Shown: positions 15,369 to 22,668 of the stretch, piece by piece | How the letters are laid out: each line of letters begins with the position of its first letter | Numbering within the stretch: position 1 is the first letter of the stretch | Origin: Candidatus Methanophaga sp. AG-394-G06 | Lineage (GTDB): Archaea > Halobacteriota > Syntropharchaeia > Alkanophagales > Methanospirareceae | DNA length: 35,277 nucleotides | NCBI GenBank assembly: GCA_009903405.1 | Contig: PRCZ01000012.1 | Coordinates: forward strand, 1-35,277 | Direction: 5' to 3' | The notes under the pieces: model-generated | Told to the model about the DNA's origin: nothing | The model's input: only the letters and a program-made list of their open reading frames with translations | The model's database searches: none | Translations under genes and position numbers: made by a program

Positions 15369-15392
15369 AGAGGGTGGCTGAGGCCACCCCCT
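15369..15392 (-). terminator. Terminator-like hairpin after the 15592 MCAP gene
   Basis: GAGGGTGGC and GCCACCCCCTC pair around a TGAG loop. A duplicated but mismatched version follows the other TPR/MCAP unit near 17611-17640. It lies about 50 bases beyond the MCAP stop codon. Confidence 0.5.
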
Positions 15393-15442
15393 CATTTTCT
15401 ATTCTAATGTCTAAATAGTTCTTTTACTGCCGCTACCGCAGG

Positions 15443-15592
15443 CTACGCCTTTGAGATCAGTTTCTTTAAACTGCCCCGGTAGTTTACCACTAATAGACCC
15501 ACTATTGCCGCTGTGGTTACTACATAGCTTAGTAGCATTGGAGCCCAAGTAGTAAGTGCTCCGCCTGCGGCTACGGATACTGGTGCGCACAT
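15443..15592 (-). CDS. MCAP-family small membrane peptide (49 aa), TPR unit 2
   Basis: Begins MCAPVSVAAGGALTTWAPML, continues into a hydrophobic helix at about residues 18-38 and ends NYRGSLKKLISKA. It is about 70% identical to the copy at 17689-17838. Substitutions are concentrated in the helix while both ends are constant, as expected for a real membrane peptide. GGAGGT is spaced well before the ATG. It lies 55 bases behind the TPR gene 15648-17147 on the same strand and the pair is duplicated as a unit, so peptide and TPR protein probably work together. After Met removal the N-terminus would be Cys-Ala-Pro. Confidence 0.75.
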   Translation of the reverse strand: MCAPVSVAAGGALTTWAPMLLSYVVTTAAIVGLLVVNYRGSLKKLISKA

Positions 15593-15647
15593 TTTTTTTC
15601 TTTTACCTCCTATTTTTATACTATCCCATAGGGTGTATCTCATATCG

Positions 15648-17147
15648 CTATAAGCACTGGTATTCACTACACGCATCCTCAGGAGCTATGGAGCATCCCA
15701 TAATATGCTTTGGTATCGATTCAGCGCTCATAAGCCCTAATAGTTCCTTTACCTGCTCTGCTACATATGAGTTTCCCTGTTCCTCAAATATACTTATTGC
15801 TGTTTCGAATGCCTCGTTTGCCTTTGCCTTGTCCCCAATCTCTAAGTATGCTTTACCTAAATCTCTATATGCATCTGCATAATCGGATTTTAATTCTATG
15901 GCTTTGTCGAAGTCGGAAATTGCTTTATCGTATTCCTGCATTGCGTAATAGGTTAGCCCCCGACTATAGTATTTACTGTACATCCCCCAGGTGTAGGTTC
16001 CCTCTTCAATTGTGCTGGTGTCCATATCAAGCGCATTTTCAAATGCATCCGTTGCATTTTCACTCGCTCCAATTTCCGAGTATACAATACCAAAGCCTCT
16101 ATATGCACCTACGGTCGGTTTTAATTCTATCACTCTGTTATAGTTGGCAATTGCCTCGTCGTACTGTCCCAGATTGTAGTAAGCTAATCCCTTGGCCTCG
16201 TATTTGGTGTAGCCCCCATGTGATTTGGTAAGCCATGCAGGGTCGTCTTTCTTCAGGTCAAGCATGTAATCACAGTTTTCAATTAGTTTATTCCATTCGC
16301 CAAGGCGCTGATAGCTACCTGTTACATGACCAAGCGCTGTCATAAGTGTTGGGTCTAACTCTATTGCCTTTTCGTAATCTAAGGTCCCTCTCAAATCTTC
16401 GTACACCATGTGATGGCCCCCACCATAGTTTCTTCCTCTGCTGTAGTATACCGCAGCTAAACCCTTAAGGCTCACTTCCTGTATGATCAGTTCTTCTGAT
16501 TCTAGTGCTTTATCAAATTCTGCGGTTCCGTTATCAAAGTCGCCATATCTATAGTAAAGGTTCCCTTTCCCCGCGTGAGCCAGCATATACGTTGGGTCTA
16601 ATTCAAGTACCTTGTCAAAATCCGCTAGTGCATTGTTATATTTATCGATAATCTCGGAGTCAAAGGGCTTGTAGTAATAGTGAATGTACTCAGAGTAGAC
16701 AAGCCCCCTGTTGTTGTACGCTTCTACATACTCTGGGTCTAACTCTATTACCTTGGTGAAATCCGCAATCGCTTTCTTACCCTCCTCGTTGTCTAGGGCA
16801 CGCTTCCACTTGCCCCCACCGAAATAAGCAAGTCCTCGATTGTAATATGCCTCTAAAAAATCAGATTTCAATTCAATGGCTTTAGAGAAATCGGAAATTG
16901 CGTTATCTATGTCTCCTAGCACTACATAGCATAATCCACGATCGTTATATAGGTATTCATTGTCTGGGTTTAACGCTATCGCCTTATTGAAAAGATATAG
17001 CGCAGCGTCATAATTACCCTTATTATACTCATCCTTCCCTAAGTCAATGTATTTTTGTTCCTCCAGCGCTCCAGTGAGACCCCAAGAAGACAATCCTAAC
17101 AGTACTATTAGAGTTACTCCTATTGCTGTCCTTCTTCCAATTTTCAT
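15648..17147 (-). CDS. Exported/membrane-anchored TPR repeat protein (copy 2)
   Basis: The 499-residue protein starts with RRTAIGVTLIVLLGLSSWGL, a signal peptide or anchor, then EEQKYIDLGKDEYNKGNYDA and about ten TPR motifs (NRGLAY...YDKAISDFDKAIELKSDYADAY type). TPR arrays bind other proteins; here the array would lie outside the membrane. The C-terminus has a 27-residue extension with three Cys (MGCSIAPEDACSEYQCL) that the paralogue at 17895-19319 lacks, perhaps the result of reading into foreign sequence. AGGAGGTGAT precedes the ATG. The leader is about 235 bases long and holds two small ORFs (17151-17311). An MCAP peptide follows 55 bases downstream. Confidence 0.88.
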   Translation of the reverse strand: MKIGRRTAIGVTLIVLLGLSSWGLTGALEEQKYIDLGKDEYNKGNYDAALYLFNKAIALNPDNEYLYNDRGLCYVVLGDIDNAISDFSKAIELKSDFLEAYYNRGLAYFGGGKWKRALDNEEGKKAIADFTKVIELDPEYVEAYNNRGLVYSEYIHYYYKPFDSEIIDKYNNALADFDKVLELDPTYMLAHAGKGNLYYRYGDFDNGTAEFDKALESEELIIQEVSLKGLAAVYYSRGRNYGGGHHMVYEDLRGTLDYEKAIELDPTLMTALGHVTGSYQRLGEWNKLIENCDYMLDLKKDDPAWLTKSHGGYTKYEAKGLAYYNLGQYDEAIANYNRVIELKPTVGAYRGFGIVYSEIGASENATDAFENALDMDTSTIEEGTYTWGMYSKYYSRGLTYYAMQEYDKAISDFDKAIELKSDYADAYRDLGKAYLEIGDKAKANEAFETAISIFEEQGNSYVAEQVKELLGLMSAESIPKHIMGCSIAPEDACSEYQCL

Positions 17148-17150
17148 TTT

Positions 17151-17237
17151 TTATCTATCACCTCCTAATTTTTTAGTTACCCAATGTGTAGCGCCTATCA
17201 TCGGCGCTTTCCCAGATTTTCCTTTTAAATCTTCCAT
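17151..17237 (-). CDS. Small upstream ORF in the TPR copy 2 leader (28 aa)
   Basis: The ORF reads MEDLKGKSGKAPMIGATHWV and ends TKKLGGDR, stopping 3 bases before the TPR start codon. It has its own GGGGAGGT ribosome site 10 bases upstream. The corresponding place before TPR copy 1 (19324-19362) has a shorter frame, MEELYKKVGGDR. The shared GGDR end simply encodes the ribosome site of the next gene, but the ME-(D/E)-L start and KK are also kept. It may be a leader peptide coupling translation, or chance. Confidence 0.35.
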   Translation of the reverse strand: MEDLKGKSGKAPMIGATHWVTKKLGGDR

Positions 17238-17239
17238 TT

Positions 17240-17311
17240 CTATATCATACCTCCCCTTTTTTCACGTTTACTGCAGTCCCGGCCAAAAAGGCTTAGCAGC
17301 CCTTTCTTCAT
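17240..17311 (-). CDS. Possible small ORF in the TPR copy 2 leader (23 aa)
   Basis: The ORF is MKKGLLSLFGRDCSKREKRG followed by GMI, ending 2 bases before the ATG of the next small ORF. Its last codons contain that ORF's ribosome site. No good ribosome site of its own was seen. It belongs to the roughly 160 bases present in this leader but absent from the TPR copy 1 leader. Confidence 0.2.
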   Translation of the reverse strand: MKKGLLSLFGRDCSKREKRGGMI

Positions 17312-17402
17312 CGCTATTTTCTTGCTTTTTGTCCCCCTTTTTCATATCTTAGTTCTTTTTTTGCTCACTAATGTTACCCCCCACATGATTTTATTATTGA
17401 GA

Positions 17403-17418
17403 ACATATAAAAACTTTT
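17403..17418 (-). promoter_or_regulatory. Promoter of TPR copy 2
   Basis: The minus strand has AAGAAAAAATAGAAAAG followed by TTTTTATATG. The alignment with the TPR copy 1 promoter (AAGAAAAAATCAAAATAT then TTATATA) supports it. Confidence 0.55.
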
Positions 17419-17457
17419 CTATTTTTTCTTACCTTGGACGATCAAAATCTTTAAATC

Positions 17458-17510
17458 TAGTACGTAGTACTAACACATGTAGGGGACATGTATTCAAGAA
17501 TTTTCTTGAA
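17458..17510. promoter_or_regulatory. Cluster of symmetric elements upstream of TPR copy 2
   Basis: Three symmetric motifs stand within 53 bases just upstream of the BRE/TATA: TAGTACGTAGTACTA, ACATGTAGGGGACATGT at about 17475-17491, and TCAAGAA-TT-TTCTTGA at about 17493-17508. They could be regulator binding sites. The equivalent DNA before TPR copy 1 is related but the symmetry is weaker. Confidence 0.35.
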
Positions 17511-17688
17511 CTTGTCAATGAAGATAAAACCGATATTTGATCCGATGTTTCTTCAAGTATGGTATTACATTGAATTGATTTAAACGACATAAATAAATAA
17601 AATGAAAGAGAGAAGGTGACTGAGGCCACCCCCCCCCTCCTCTCATTTTCCAATGTCTAAATAGTTCTTTTACTGCCGCTACCGCAGG

Positions 17689-17838
17689 CTACGCCTTTGA
17701 GAACAGTTTCTTTAAACTGCCCCGGTAGTTTACCGCCAATAGACTCACTAACGCCACAAAGGCTGCTATATAGCCTGGTAGCATTGGAGCCCAGGTGGTA
17801 AGTGCTCCTCCTGCGGTCACGGCTACTGGTGCGCACAT
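17689..17838 (-). CDS. MCAP-family small membrane peptide (49 aa), TPR unit 1
   Basis: Begins MCAPVAVTAGGALTTWAPML, has a helix at about residues 20-38 and ends NYRGSLKKLFSKA. It has the same length as the copy at 15443-15592, with identical residues at the MCAPV start, GGALTTWAPML and NYRGSLKKL; changes lie in the helix. GGAGGTGAAAAG precedes the ATG. It follows TPR copy 1 by 56 bases and completes the first of two duplicated TPR-MCAP units. Confidence 0.75.
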   Translation of the reverse strand: MCAPVAVTAGGALTTWAPMLPGYIAAFVALVSLLAVNYRGSLKKLFSKA

Positions 17839-17894
17839 TTTTTTTCTTTTCACCTCCTATTTTTTTCCCATTTCATCCGTCTATACATGTTGAA

Positions 17895-19319
17895 TTAAAG
17901 TTTATCCAACAGGTTCTCTATCTCCGTTGCTGTTTCTTCCAATCCTTGTTCATTGGCAAGTCTCAACCCTTCTTCAAGATTTTCTCTCGCCTTACCCTTG
18001 TCTCCACTTGCCGAATAAGCGATCCCCAAATTCTTGTATGCTTCTATATACGGATTTTTACCGCTATGTGCATCCACGGAATTTGGTTCTAGTTCTATCA
18101 CCTTCTCAAAATCGGAGATTGCCGAATCGTACTCGCCAAGGCCAAGGTAACATAAACCCCTATCGCTATATGCTCCGTAACTATCGGGTGCTGATTCTAT
18201 TTGCTCGCTGTATAATTCCACTGCTTTATCGTAGTCCTGTTTCGCCTTTTCTGCGTCTCCTTTCTCTGTGTAGATCATACCGAGATATCGGTATGCTAAG
18301 GGTTCATAAGGGGACTCATATTTGTCTATCAGCGTCTGGAAATCCACAATCGCTTCATCAGACCTGCCAAGTTCATGGCAGCAGACACCTCTGCCCTTGT
18401 ATGTGTAGTAGCCCCATGCGTAGTCTTTGTAATCCGGATCGTTCTCTATTATATCTACTTCCGCATCGTATATCTTCACCGCTTCCTCGTATTCCCCAAT
18501 CATTTCATAATTGGATGCCTGATGACCGAGAGCAGTCATAAGTTTCGGGTCTAATGCTATTGCTTGCTCGTAGTCAGAAATTGATTTGTTTATCTCTATG
18601 TTCTGTTTATGGTTCCTTGCTCTACTTGCATATACACCTGCTAAACCCTTACCATCGGATTGTTCTAGTATCAGCGCCATTGAGTCTAGTGCTTTGTCAA
18701 ACTCCGCGGTTGCGCTATCAAATTCACCGTTTCTGTAATATGCATTCCCTTTACCTGCATACGCCAGCACATACGTCGGGTCCAATTCGAGCACTTTGTC
18801 AAAATCTGCTATTGCATTGGTATATTTCTCTGTAACTTCTGCTGAGAACGGTTTGCTGTAATAGTGGAATAATTGGTTGTACGCAAGTCCTCGATTATAG
18901 TACGCATCCGCGTAATCAGGCTTTAGCTCTGTTACCTTGCTATAATCAGCAATTGCCAGATCGAAAGGTCCTTCATTACCCCAGCCGCCTTGCTTAAAGT
19001 AAGCAAGTCCGCGATTGTAATATGCCTCTACGCAATCGGATTTCAATTCGATCGCTTTAGAGAAATCTGAAATTGCTGAGCCTAGCTCGCCTAGAGCCAT
19101 ATAGCACATTCCACGGTCGTTATACAGGTACTCATTGTCAGGGTTTAAATCTATCGCCTTATTGAAAAGATATATAGCAGCGTCGTAATTACCCCTGTTA
19201 TACTCGGCCTTCCCTAAGTCAATGTATTTCTGTTCTTCCAGAGCGCCAGCGAGACCCCAAGAAGTCAAACCTATCAGTACTATTAGGGTTATCCCTATTG
19301 CAGTCCTTCTTGTAATCAT
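17895..19319 (-). CDS. Exported/membrane-anchored TPR repeat protein (copy 1)
   Basis: The 474-residue protein starts MITRRTAIGITLIVLIGLTS, a signal peptide or anchor, followed by about ten TPR motifs. The first 100 residues are nearly the same as in copy 2 (EEQKYIDLGKAEYNRGNYDA, LNPDNEYLYNDRGMCYMALG), and similarity falls in the middle. It ends simply in ENLLDKL. I chose the ATG at 19319 because GGAGGTGAT stands 9 bases before it; a GTG at 19334 lies inside that ribosome site and is unlikely. It is probably a scaffold at the cell surface. The MCAP peptide at 17838 follows; the radical SAM gene 19557-20399 lies upstream on the same strand with its own unit. Confidence 0.88.
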   Translation of the reverse strand: MITRRTAIGITLIVLIGLTSWGLAGALEEQKYIDLGKAEYNRGNYDAAIYLFNKAIDLNPDNEYLYNDRGMCYMALGELGSAISDFSKAIELKSDCVEAYYNRGLAYFKQGGWGNEGPFDLAIADYSKVTELKPDYADAYYNRGLAYNQLFHYYSKPFSAEVTEKYTNAIADFDKVLELDPTYVLAYAGKGNAYYRNGEFDSATAEFDKALDSMALILEQSDGKGLAGVYASRARNHKQNIEINKSISDYEQAIALDPKLMTALGHQASNYEMIGEYEEAVKIYDAEVDIIENDPDYKDYAWGYYTYKGRGVCCHELGRSDEAIVDFQTLIDKYESPYEPLAYRYLGMIYTEKGDAEKAKQDYDKAVELYSEQIESAPDSYGAYSDRGLCYLGLGEYDSAISDFEKVIELEPNSVDAHSGKNPYIEAYKNLGIAYSASGDKGKARENLEEGLRLANEQGLEETATEIENLLDKL

Positions 19320-19407
19320 TTTTTTATCTATCACCTCCTACTTTTTTATACAATTCTTCCATTTCTGGTTTACTAATGTTGCCATTATATAATTTATTAC
19401 CGAAAGG

Positions 19408-19428
19408 CTATATAAATATTTTGATTTT
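19408..19428 (-). promoter_or_regulatory. Promoter of TPR copy 1
   Basis: The minus strand has AAAAAATCAAAA followed by TATTTATATA. Initiation near 19390 gives a leader of about 70 bases, much shorter than for TPR copy 2. Confidence 0.55.
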
Positions 19429-19556
19429 TTCTTACTTTTGGCTGTTAACGAGTTTAAAAGTAGAATATACTAACAACATATGAGGGCGATATGTGTCGGG
19501 CATTCGCTTAATCTTTTTAATGTACAAGTCAGAGAAGATGCTCAATAACTCTTGCT

Positions 19557-20399
19557 TCACCACACGCATTTACTGCACACTTCATGATTCTTCATATTAG
19601 CAAGGAAACTCAGGTATTCCTTCGATCGCAAGATATTTGCCACGCCGTCCCCCATATAAGATTCCGGTAAAAAGCAACAAGGCGTGACACGCCCTTCAAA
19701 AGTGACAAAAATAGTATATTTCACTATCCGACAGGGCAAGGTGTGCTTCTTTGGCAGATATATTTTAAAATCCAATTCCTTCTCTATTCTTTTTATCCGC
19801 TTGAACAGTTCTTCTTCTTCCTTCTTTGATAGATTCTTAAATCCTTTATCTACATTGTAAATATTGAATAATCTATGTAGTATAGCGGCATCTACACCTA
19901 TTTCATGCCCTTTTTTTATCACAGCAAAGATTTCTTCGGTATTGTCCCGGTGGATGGTGATGTCAAGATACGCCTTCAGTTGGGAACCCCGCTTCCGCTT
20001 CTCGATTATCAGGTTTTTGACATTCGCTATGCTCTTCGTCAATATGTCCATGTCGTAATAGCCAAAAGCGATGTCATCCAAGCCGGAATCAAGAATATTG
20101 CTGATATTCTCGCCAACAAGGGTCGCATTGGTTGTCAGACTGGTCTTTAGTCCCTGCCCTTTCGCATATTCTATCATCCGGAAAATATCCTTATTCAATA
20201 ACGGCTCGCCCCAGCCGTGCAGTGCAACCTCTCTGAAATTATAAGTGCTAATAATCTCCTTGAACTTGTCAAAAGACATAAACCCGGTAGTTGATTCGAG
20301 GTTTCTCCTCATGCAGATCCGGCAGTCAAGGTTACAAACTCTACTGACTTCTATCTGCAGTATCCGATAACTATATATCTTCTTTACTTTCTCAAACAT
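19557..20399 (-). CDS. Radical SAM protein with C-terminal SPASM-like cysteines
   Basis: The protein has 280 residues from the ATG at 20399. The radical SAM cluster motif is CNLDCRIC (near residue 24), followed by a glycine-rich HGWGEPLLNKDIF that contacts SAM. The C-terminal region has CRIVKYTIFV, VTPCCFLPES and HEVCSKCVW, a compact SPASM-type auxiliary-cluster pattern as in peptide-modifying enzymes and anaerobic sulfatase maturases. The substrate is unknown. A GTG at 20429 would add ten residues (YTNGGGGRT) and lies inside an MCAP-like mini-ORF (20384-20431), so the start is ambiguous. Lying between an FmdE-like gene and the TPR/MCAP units, it could modify a small peptide or a surface protein; that is inference only. 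Confidence 0.82.
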   Translation of the reverse strand: MFEKVKKIYSYRILQIEVSRVCNLDCRICMRRNLESTTGFMSFDKFKEIISTYNFREVALHGWGEPLLNKDIFRMIEYAKGQGLKTSLTTNATLVGENISNILDSGLDDIAFGYYDMDILTKSIANVKNLIIEKRKRGSQLKAYLDITIHRDNTEEIFAVIKKGHEIGVDAAILHRLFNIYNVDKGFKNLSKKEEEELFKRIKRIEKELDFKIYLPKKHTLPCRIVKYTIFVTFEGRVTPCCFLPESYMGDGVANILRSKEYLSFLANMKNHEVCSKCVW

Positions 20400-20431
20400 G
20401 GTTCTGCCGCCACCGCCATTAGTGTACACAT
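20384..20431 (-). CDS. MCAP-like mini-ORF overlapping the radical SAM start (15 aa)
   Basis: The ORF MCTLMAVAAEPCLRK begins with ATGTGTACACTAATGGCGGT. At DNA level this aligns with the start of the MCAP gene at 17838 (ATGTGCGCACCAGTAGCCGT), including the GCAG that follows, and then it breaks off into the radical SAM coding sequence. AAAGG stands directly before the ATG. It may be a leader ORF whose translation feeds the overlapping radical SAM start, or the scar of a deletion that fused an MCAP gene to the enzyme gene. Confidence 0.35.
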   Translation of the reverse strand: MCTLMAVAAEPCLRK

Positions 20432-20632
20432 CCTTTTGTATCCACTACTGTTTATTCGTAATTTTAATACATATAATACATTCTGTTTTTGTTGGTATCT
20501 TATTCATGTTAAATTATATTTTTCTGTGGGTAGTCTCAAAACGCTCAAGCCGAGAGGCATTAGCTTCACCCTGCTTTTTCCATCTACGTAACTAATCAAA
20601 TCGAAGTCGGAAAAGAAGCAAAGAATATAATA

Positions 20633-21952
20633 TCAACGAGCTTTTCTTCTTCTCGCCGCATATACAAGAGCGGCTGCTACCACTATGACCGCAATCACAC
20701 CAAGCCAGAGGATTGATGGCGTCTTTTCCGCCTCTGCTTTTCCTGGCATGATGCCTAGCTCGACTAACGGATTGACGCCCGCGCTCTTAAGCTTTTCGAT
20801 TTCCGCGGGACTATCAACGGTAAACCTTTTTAATGTAGAAACGAAAGTTTCCGGTCTGTCCAAGTAATCCATCATCCACATATCCTGTTTCAGTCTCACC
20901 CACCACCATTTGTAGGTTCCAAAGTCTCTCAAATCAGTTGCGTTTGTGCCACTTCCCTCAAATACCTTATCCCAGTTAAAAGCCAAAACTATCCCTTCTC
21001 GCTTGCCCGTTTTCTGATCCTCCTTAATAACTATGTTAGCAACGTATTTCGCCTCTTTCGGCAGCATCTGCATTTGCTCCCGCGTTAGCCACTTTACAAA
21101 CATCCGCTTATGTCCCACGTTCGTTTCAAAAATCGTTATTAGGACATCGTCCTTGCACCAAGACGGAATTGCTATGACCGTGTATTCTCTCCTGGGATCA
21201 GAAGATGGGAGTTCCTCTTTCAAGTATTCCGCTATAAGATAGCCGCTTGTCAGTCCTGGACAGATATGGTCATGAAGCTCAGCGCATTTAAGGAAATCAT
21301 TTGGCAAGCCTCTTGCCCAGACATTACACAACGTAATTATACTGAATTCGTTTCCACCGAATACCTTTGCAATCATCTGCTCTTGCCACGGCTCGGGATC
21401 GCTGAGCAGCTTATCCGCACCTATATTCTTTTTCGCAATGCGAATGAAGATTTCATCGTCCTCAAGGTTCATAAAATCACTTAAAGCCGCTGCTCTTTCT
21501 ATCTCCTCTCTATCCAGATAAGTCTTTAGAACTTCGCTATTCGCTTCAAGATAGATACAGTCTTTGCTTCCATTGTCGAAGAAGGCAAACCAAAGCGGGG
21601 CATTATAGGGTTTGTGCACATTTATCAAGTTCCCCTTGCCTCGAGAAGCGCCACTGGTCTGCATCAGACCATCAAGCGCTTTTTCCGTTGTATAACCCCC
21701 TATTTCGGGTACATATCCCGCGTCTGTCAGTACCAGAATGTTCGTGTCACCTTTGCCAACTGACAATTCCTTCATTGCTCTATCTGCAGCTTTGAACCCT
21801 ACTAAATCCAGCACTGATAGGTCATCTGCACCAACAAACTCAACCAACGGTTCTAATCCCGGATAATCGCTGACGATAGTCGCTGAACCCGTTACAGCGC
21901 TACAGAGGAATATTGCTAATATAACTACAACTGTTCTTCTTTTCACCATCAT
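20633..21952 (-). CDS. Membrane-anchored exported FmdE-like protein (one unit)
   Basis: The 439-residue protein has a signal peptide (1-25), one FmdE-like unit and a C-terminal helix (SILWLGVIAVIVVAAALVYA) followed by RRRKAR, which anchors it outside the membrane. The first half has GFKAADRAMKEL and ALDGLMQTSGASRGKGNL; here the Cys of the usual GCT motif is replaced by GAS, so one putative metal ligand is lost. The second half keeps LHDHICPGLTSGY (near residue 225), IPSWCKDD and YKWWWVRLKQDMWMMDYL. The single unit matches either half of the 746-residue protein at 11593. The promoter is nearly the same as that of two MCAP genes, which hints at joint regulation. Confidence 0.85.
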   Translation of the reverse strand: MMVKRRTVVVILAIFLCSAVTGSATIVSDYPGLEPLVEFVGADDLSVLDLVGFKAADRAMKELSVGKGDTNILVLTDAGYVPEIGGYTTEKALDGLMQTSGASRGKGNLINVHKPYNAPLWFAFFDNGSKDCIYLEANSEVLKTYLDREEIERAAALSDFMNLEDDEIFIRIAKKNIGADKLLSDPEPWQEQMIAKVFGGNEFSIITLCNVWARGLPNDFLKCAELHDHICPGLTSGYLIAEYLKEELPSSDPRREYTVIAIPSWCKDDVLITIFETNVGHKRMFVKWLTREQMQMLPKEAKYVANIVIKEDQKTGKREGIVLAFNWDKVFEGSGTNATDLRDFGTYKWWWVRLKQDMWMMDYLDRPETFVSTLKRFTVDSPAEIEKLKSAGVNPLVELGIMPGKAEAEKTPSILWLGVIAVIVVAAALVYAARRRKAR

Positions 21953-21970
21953 CTTTTTTATTTGTATTTT

Positions 21971-21996
21971 AGATATATTTATTACTTTCGGTTTTT
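21971..21996 (-). promoter_or_regulatory. Promoter of the anchored FmdE-like gene
   Basis: The minus strand reads ACCGAAAGTAATAAATATA, then TCTAAAATAC. It is the third near-identical copy of the BRE/TATA block at 2420 and 11009. Initiation near 21960 makes the leader very short; no clear ribosome site precedes the ATG at 21952. Confidence 0.65.
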
Positions 21997-22136
21997 ATTT
22001 GCTTTTTATTTGTGTCTTATTTGTGATTTTATATGTGCTCGATGCAATTTGAATGCGTAACCACCGCCTCGTGAAGGATAGAAACTCAATAAAGGTCATG
22101 CATTAACTCAGTTTCTTAAATATGAAGTTGCCGCTT

Positions 22137-22263
22137 TTAGCCAAAATCAAGATAGAGATCGATCCTTCTTGCGGCTGGATCGAAATCTACACTTTCACGC
22201 ACCCATGGATCTTCTATGTTCAATACTAACTTTCCGGAATAGGTCTTCGTACATTTTACTCAT
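22137..22263 (-). pseudogene. ISL3-family transposase, N-terminal fragment with frameshift
   Basis: From an ATG at 22263 with AAGAGGAG before it the frame reads MSKMYEDLFRK. After a one-base shift it continues LNIEDPWVRESVDFDPAARR and IDLYLDFG before a stop. This is the usual opening of ISL3 transposases (short helix, then a PW.V..VDFD...RIDIYLDF strand pair ahead of the zinc finger). The zinc finger and catalytic domain are missing. It is a dead fragment. Confidence 0.6.
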
Positions 22264-22279
22264 CTCCTCTTATGATAAT

Positions 22280-22557
22280 TTAGTTGGTGGAAATGAGATT
22301 TGCTATAAAGAGGGATATTCCCGAAGAGAAACAGCGTGAATTCCTCGCGGCCATGCGAGAAAGCGTGCAGTATGCAATGACATATTCTCGGGGTGCTGAT
22401 AAAGAGCTAGTGAAGAAATTCACATTGATGTATGTAAATAAATGATTACACATATGAAATGCCAGAAGCGGTAGTGAAAGCACATGATGAGCTTTACCAA
22501 ATGGCAGCAAGGAAAGGTTTTTTCGCGAAGCCGCCCTTAGACATCCTTTTTCTGTAA
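22280..22557 (+). pseudogene. MqnD/MqnA-like periplasmic-fold protein, C-terminal fragment
   Basis: LVGGN, then after a shift AIKRDIPEEKQREFLAAMRE and SVQYAMTYSRG, then KKFTLMYVNK and, after a +1 shift, YTYEMPEAVVKAHDELYQMA with ARKGFFAKPPLDILFL and a stop. The pattern (LGGN.I.RD, a helix with E-A/S-Y-A, MYVN-YT, then a helix and a PP ending) is that of the MqnA/MqnD family used in futalosine menaquinone synthesis and in related binding proteins. At least two frameshifts and a missing N-terminal part make it a pseudogene. Confidence 0.55.
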
Positions 22558-22577
22558 TCTTTAGGGTTCTTAAAATG

Positions 22578-22593
22578 GAAAAGCTTTTTATAT
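22578..22593 (+). promoter_or_regulatory. Promoter of the exported protein gene at 22669
   Basis: GAAAAG (BRE-like) followed by CTTTTTATAT. Initiation near 22615 gives about 54 bases of leader ending in AAAGGAGGTG. Confidence 0.55.
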
Positions 22594-22668
22594 CGGGAAT
22601 TTTAATAGTGATGAGGTGATATAATTTTTTCTTTGATGAAATAGAATATAGAAAAGGAGGTGAAAAAA

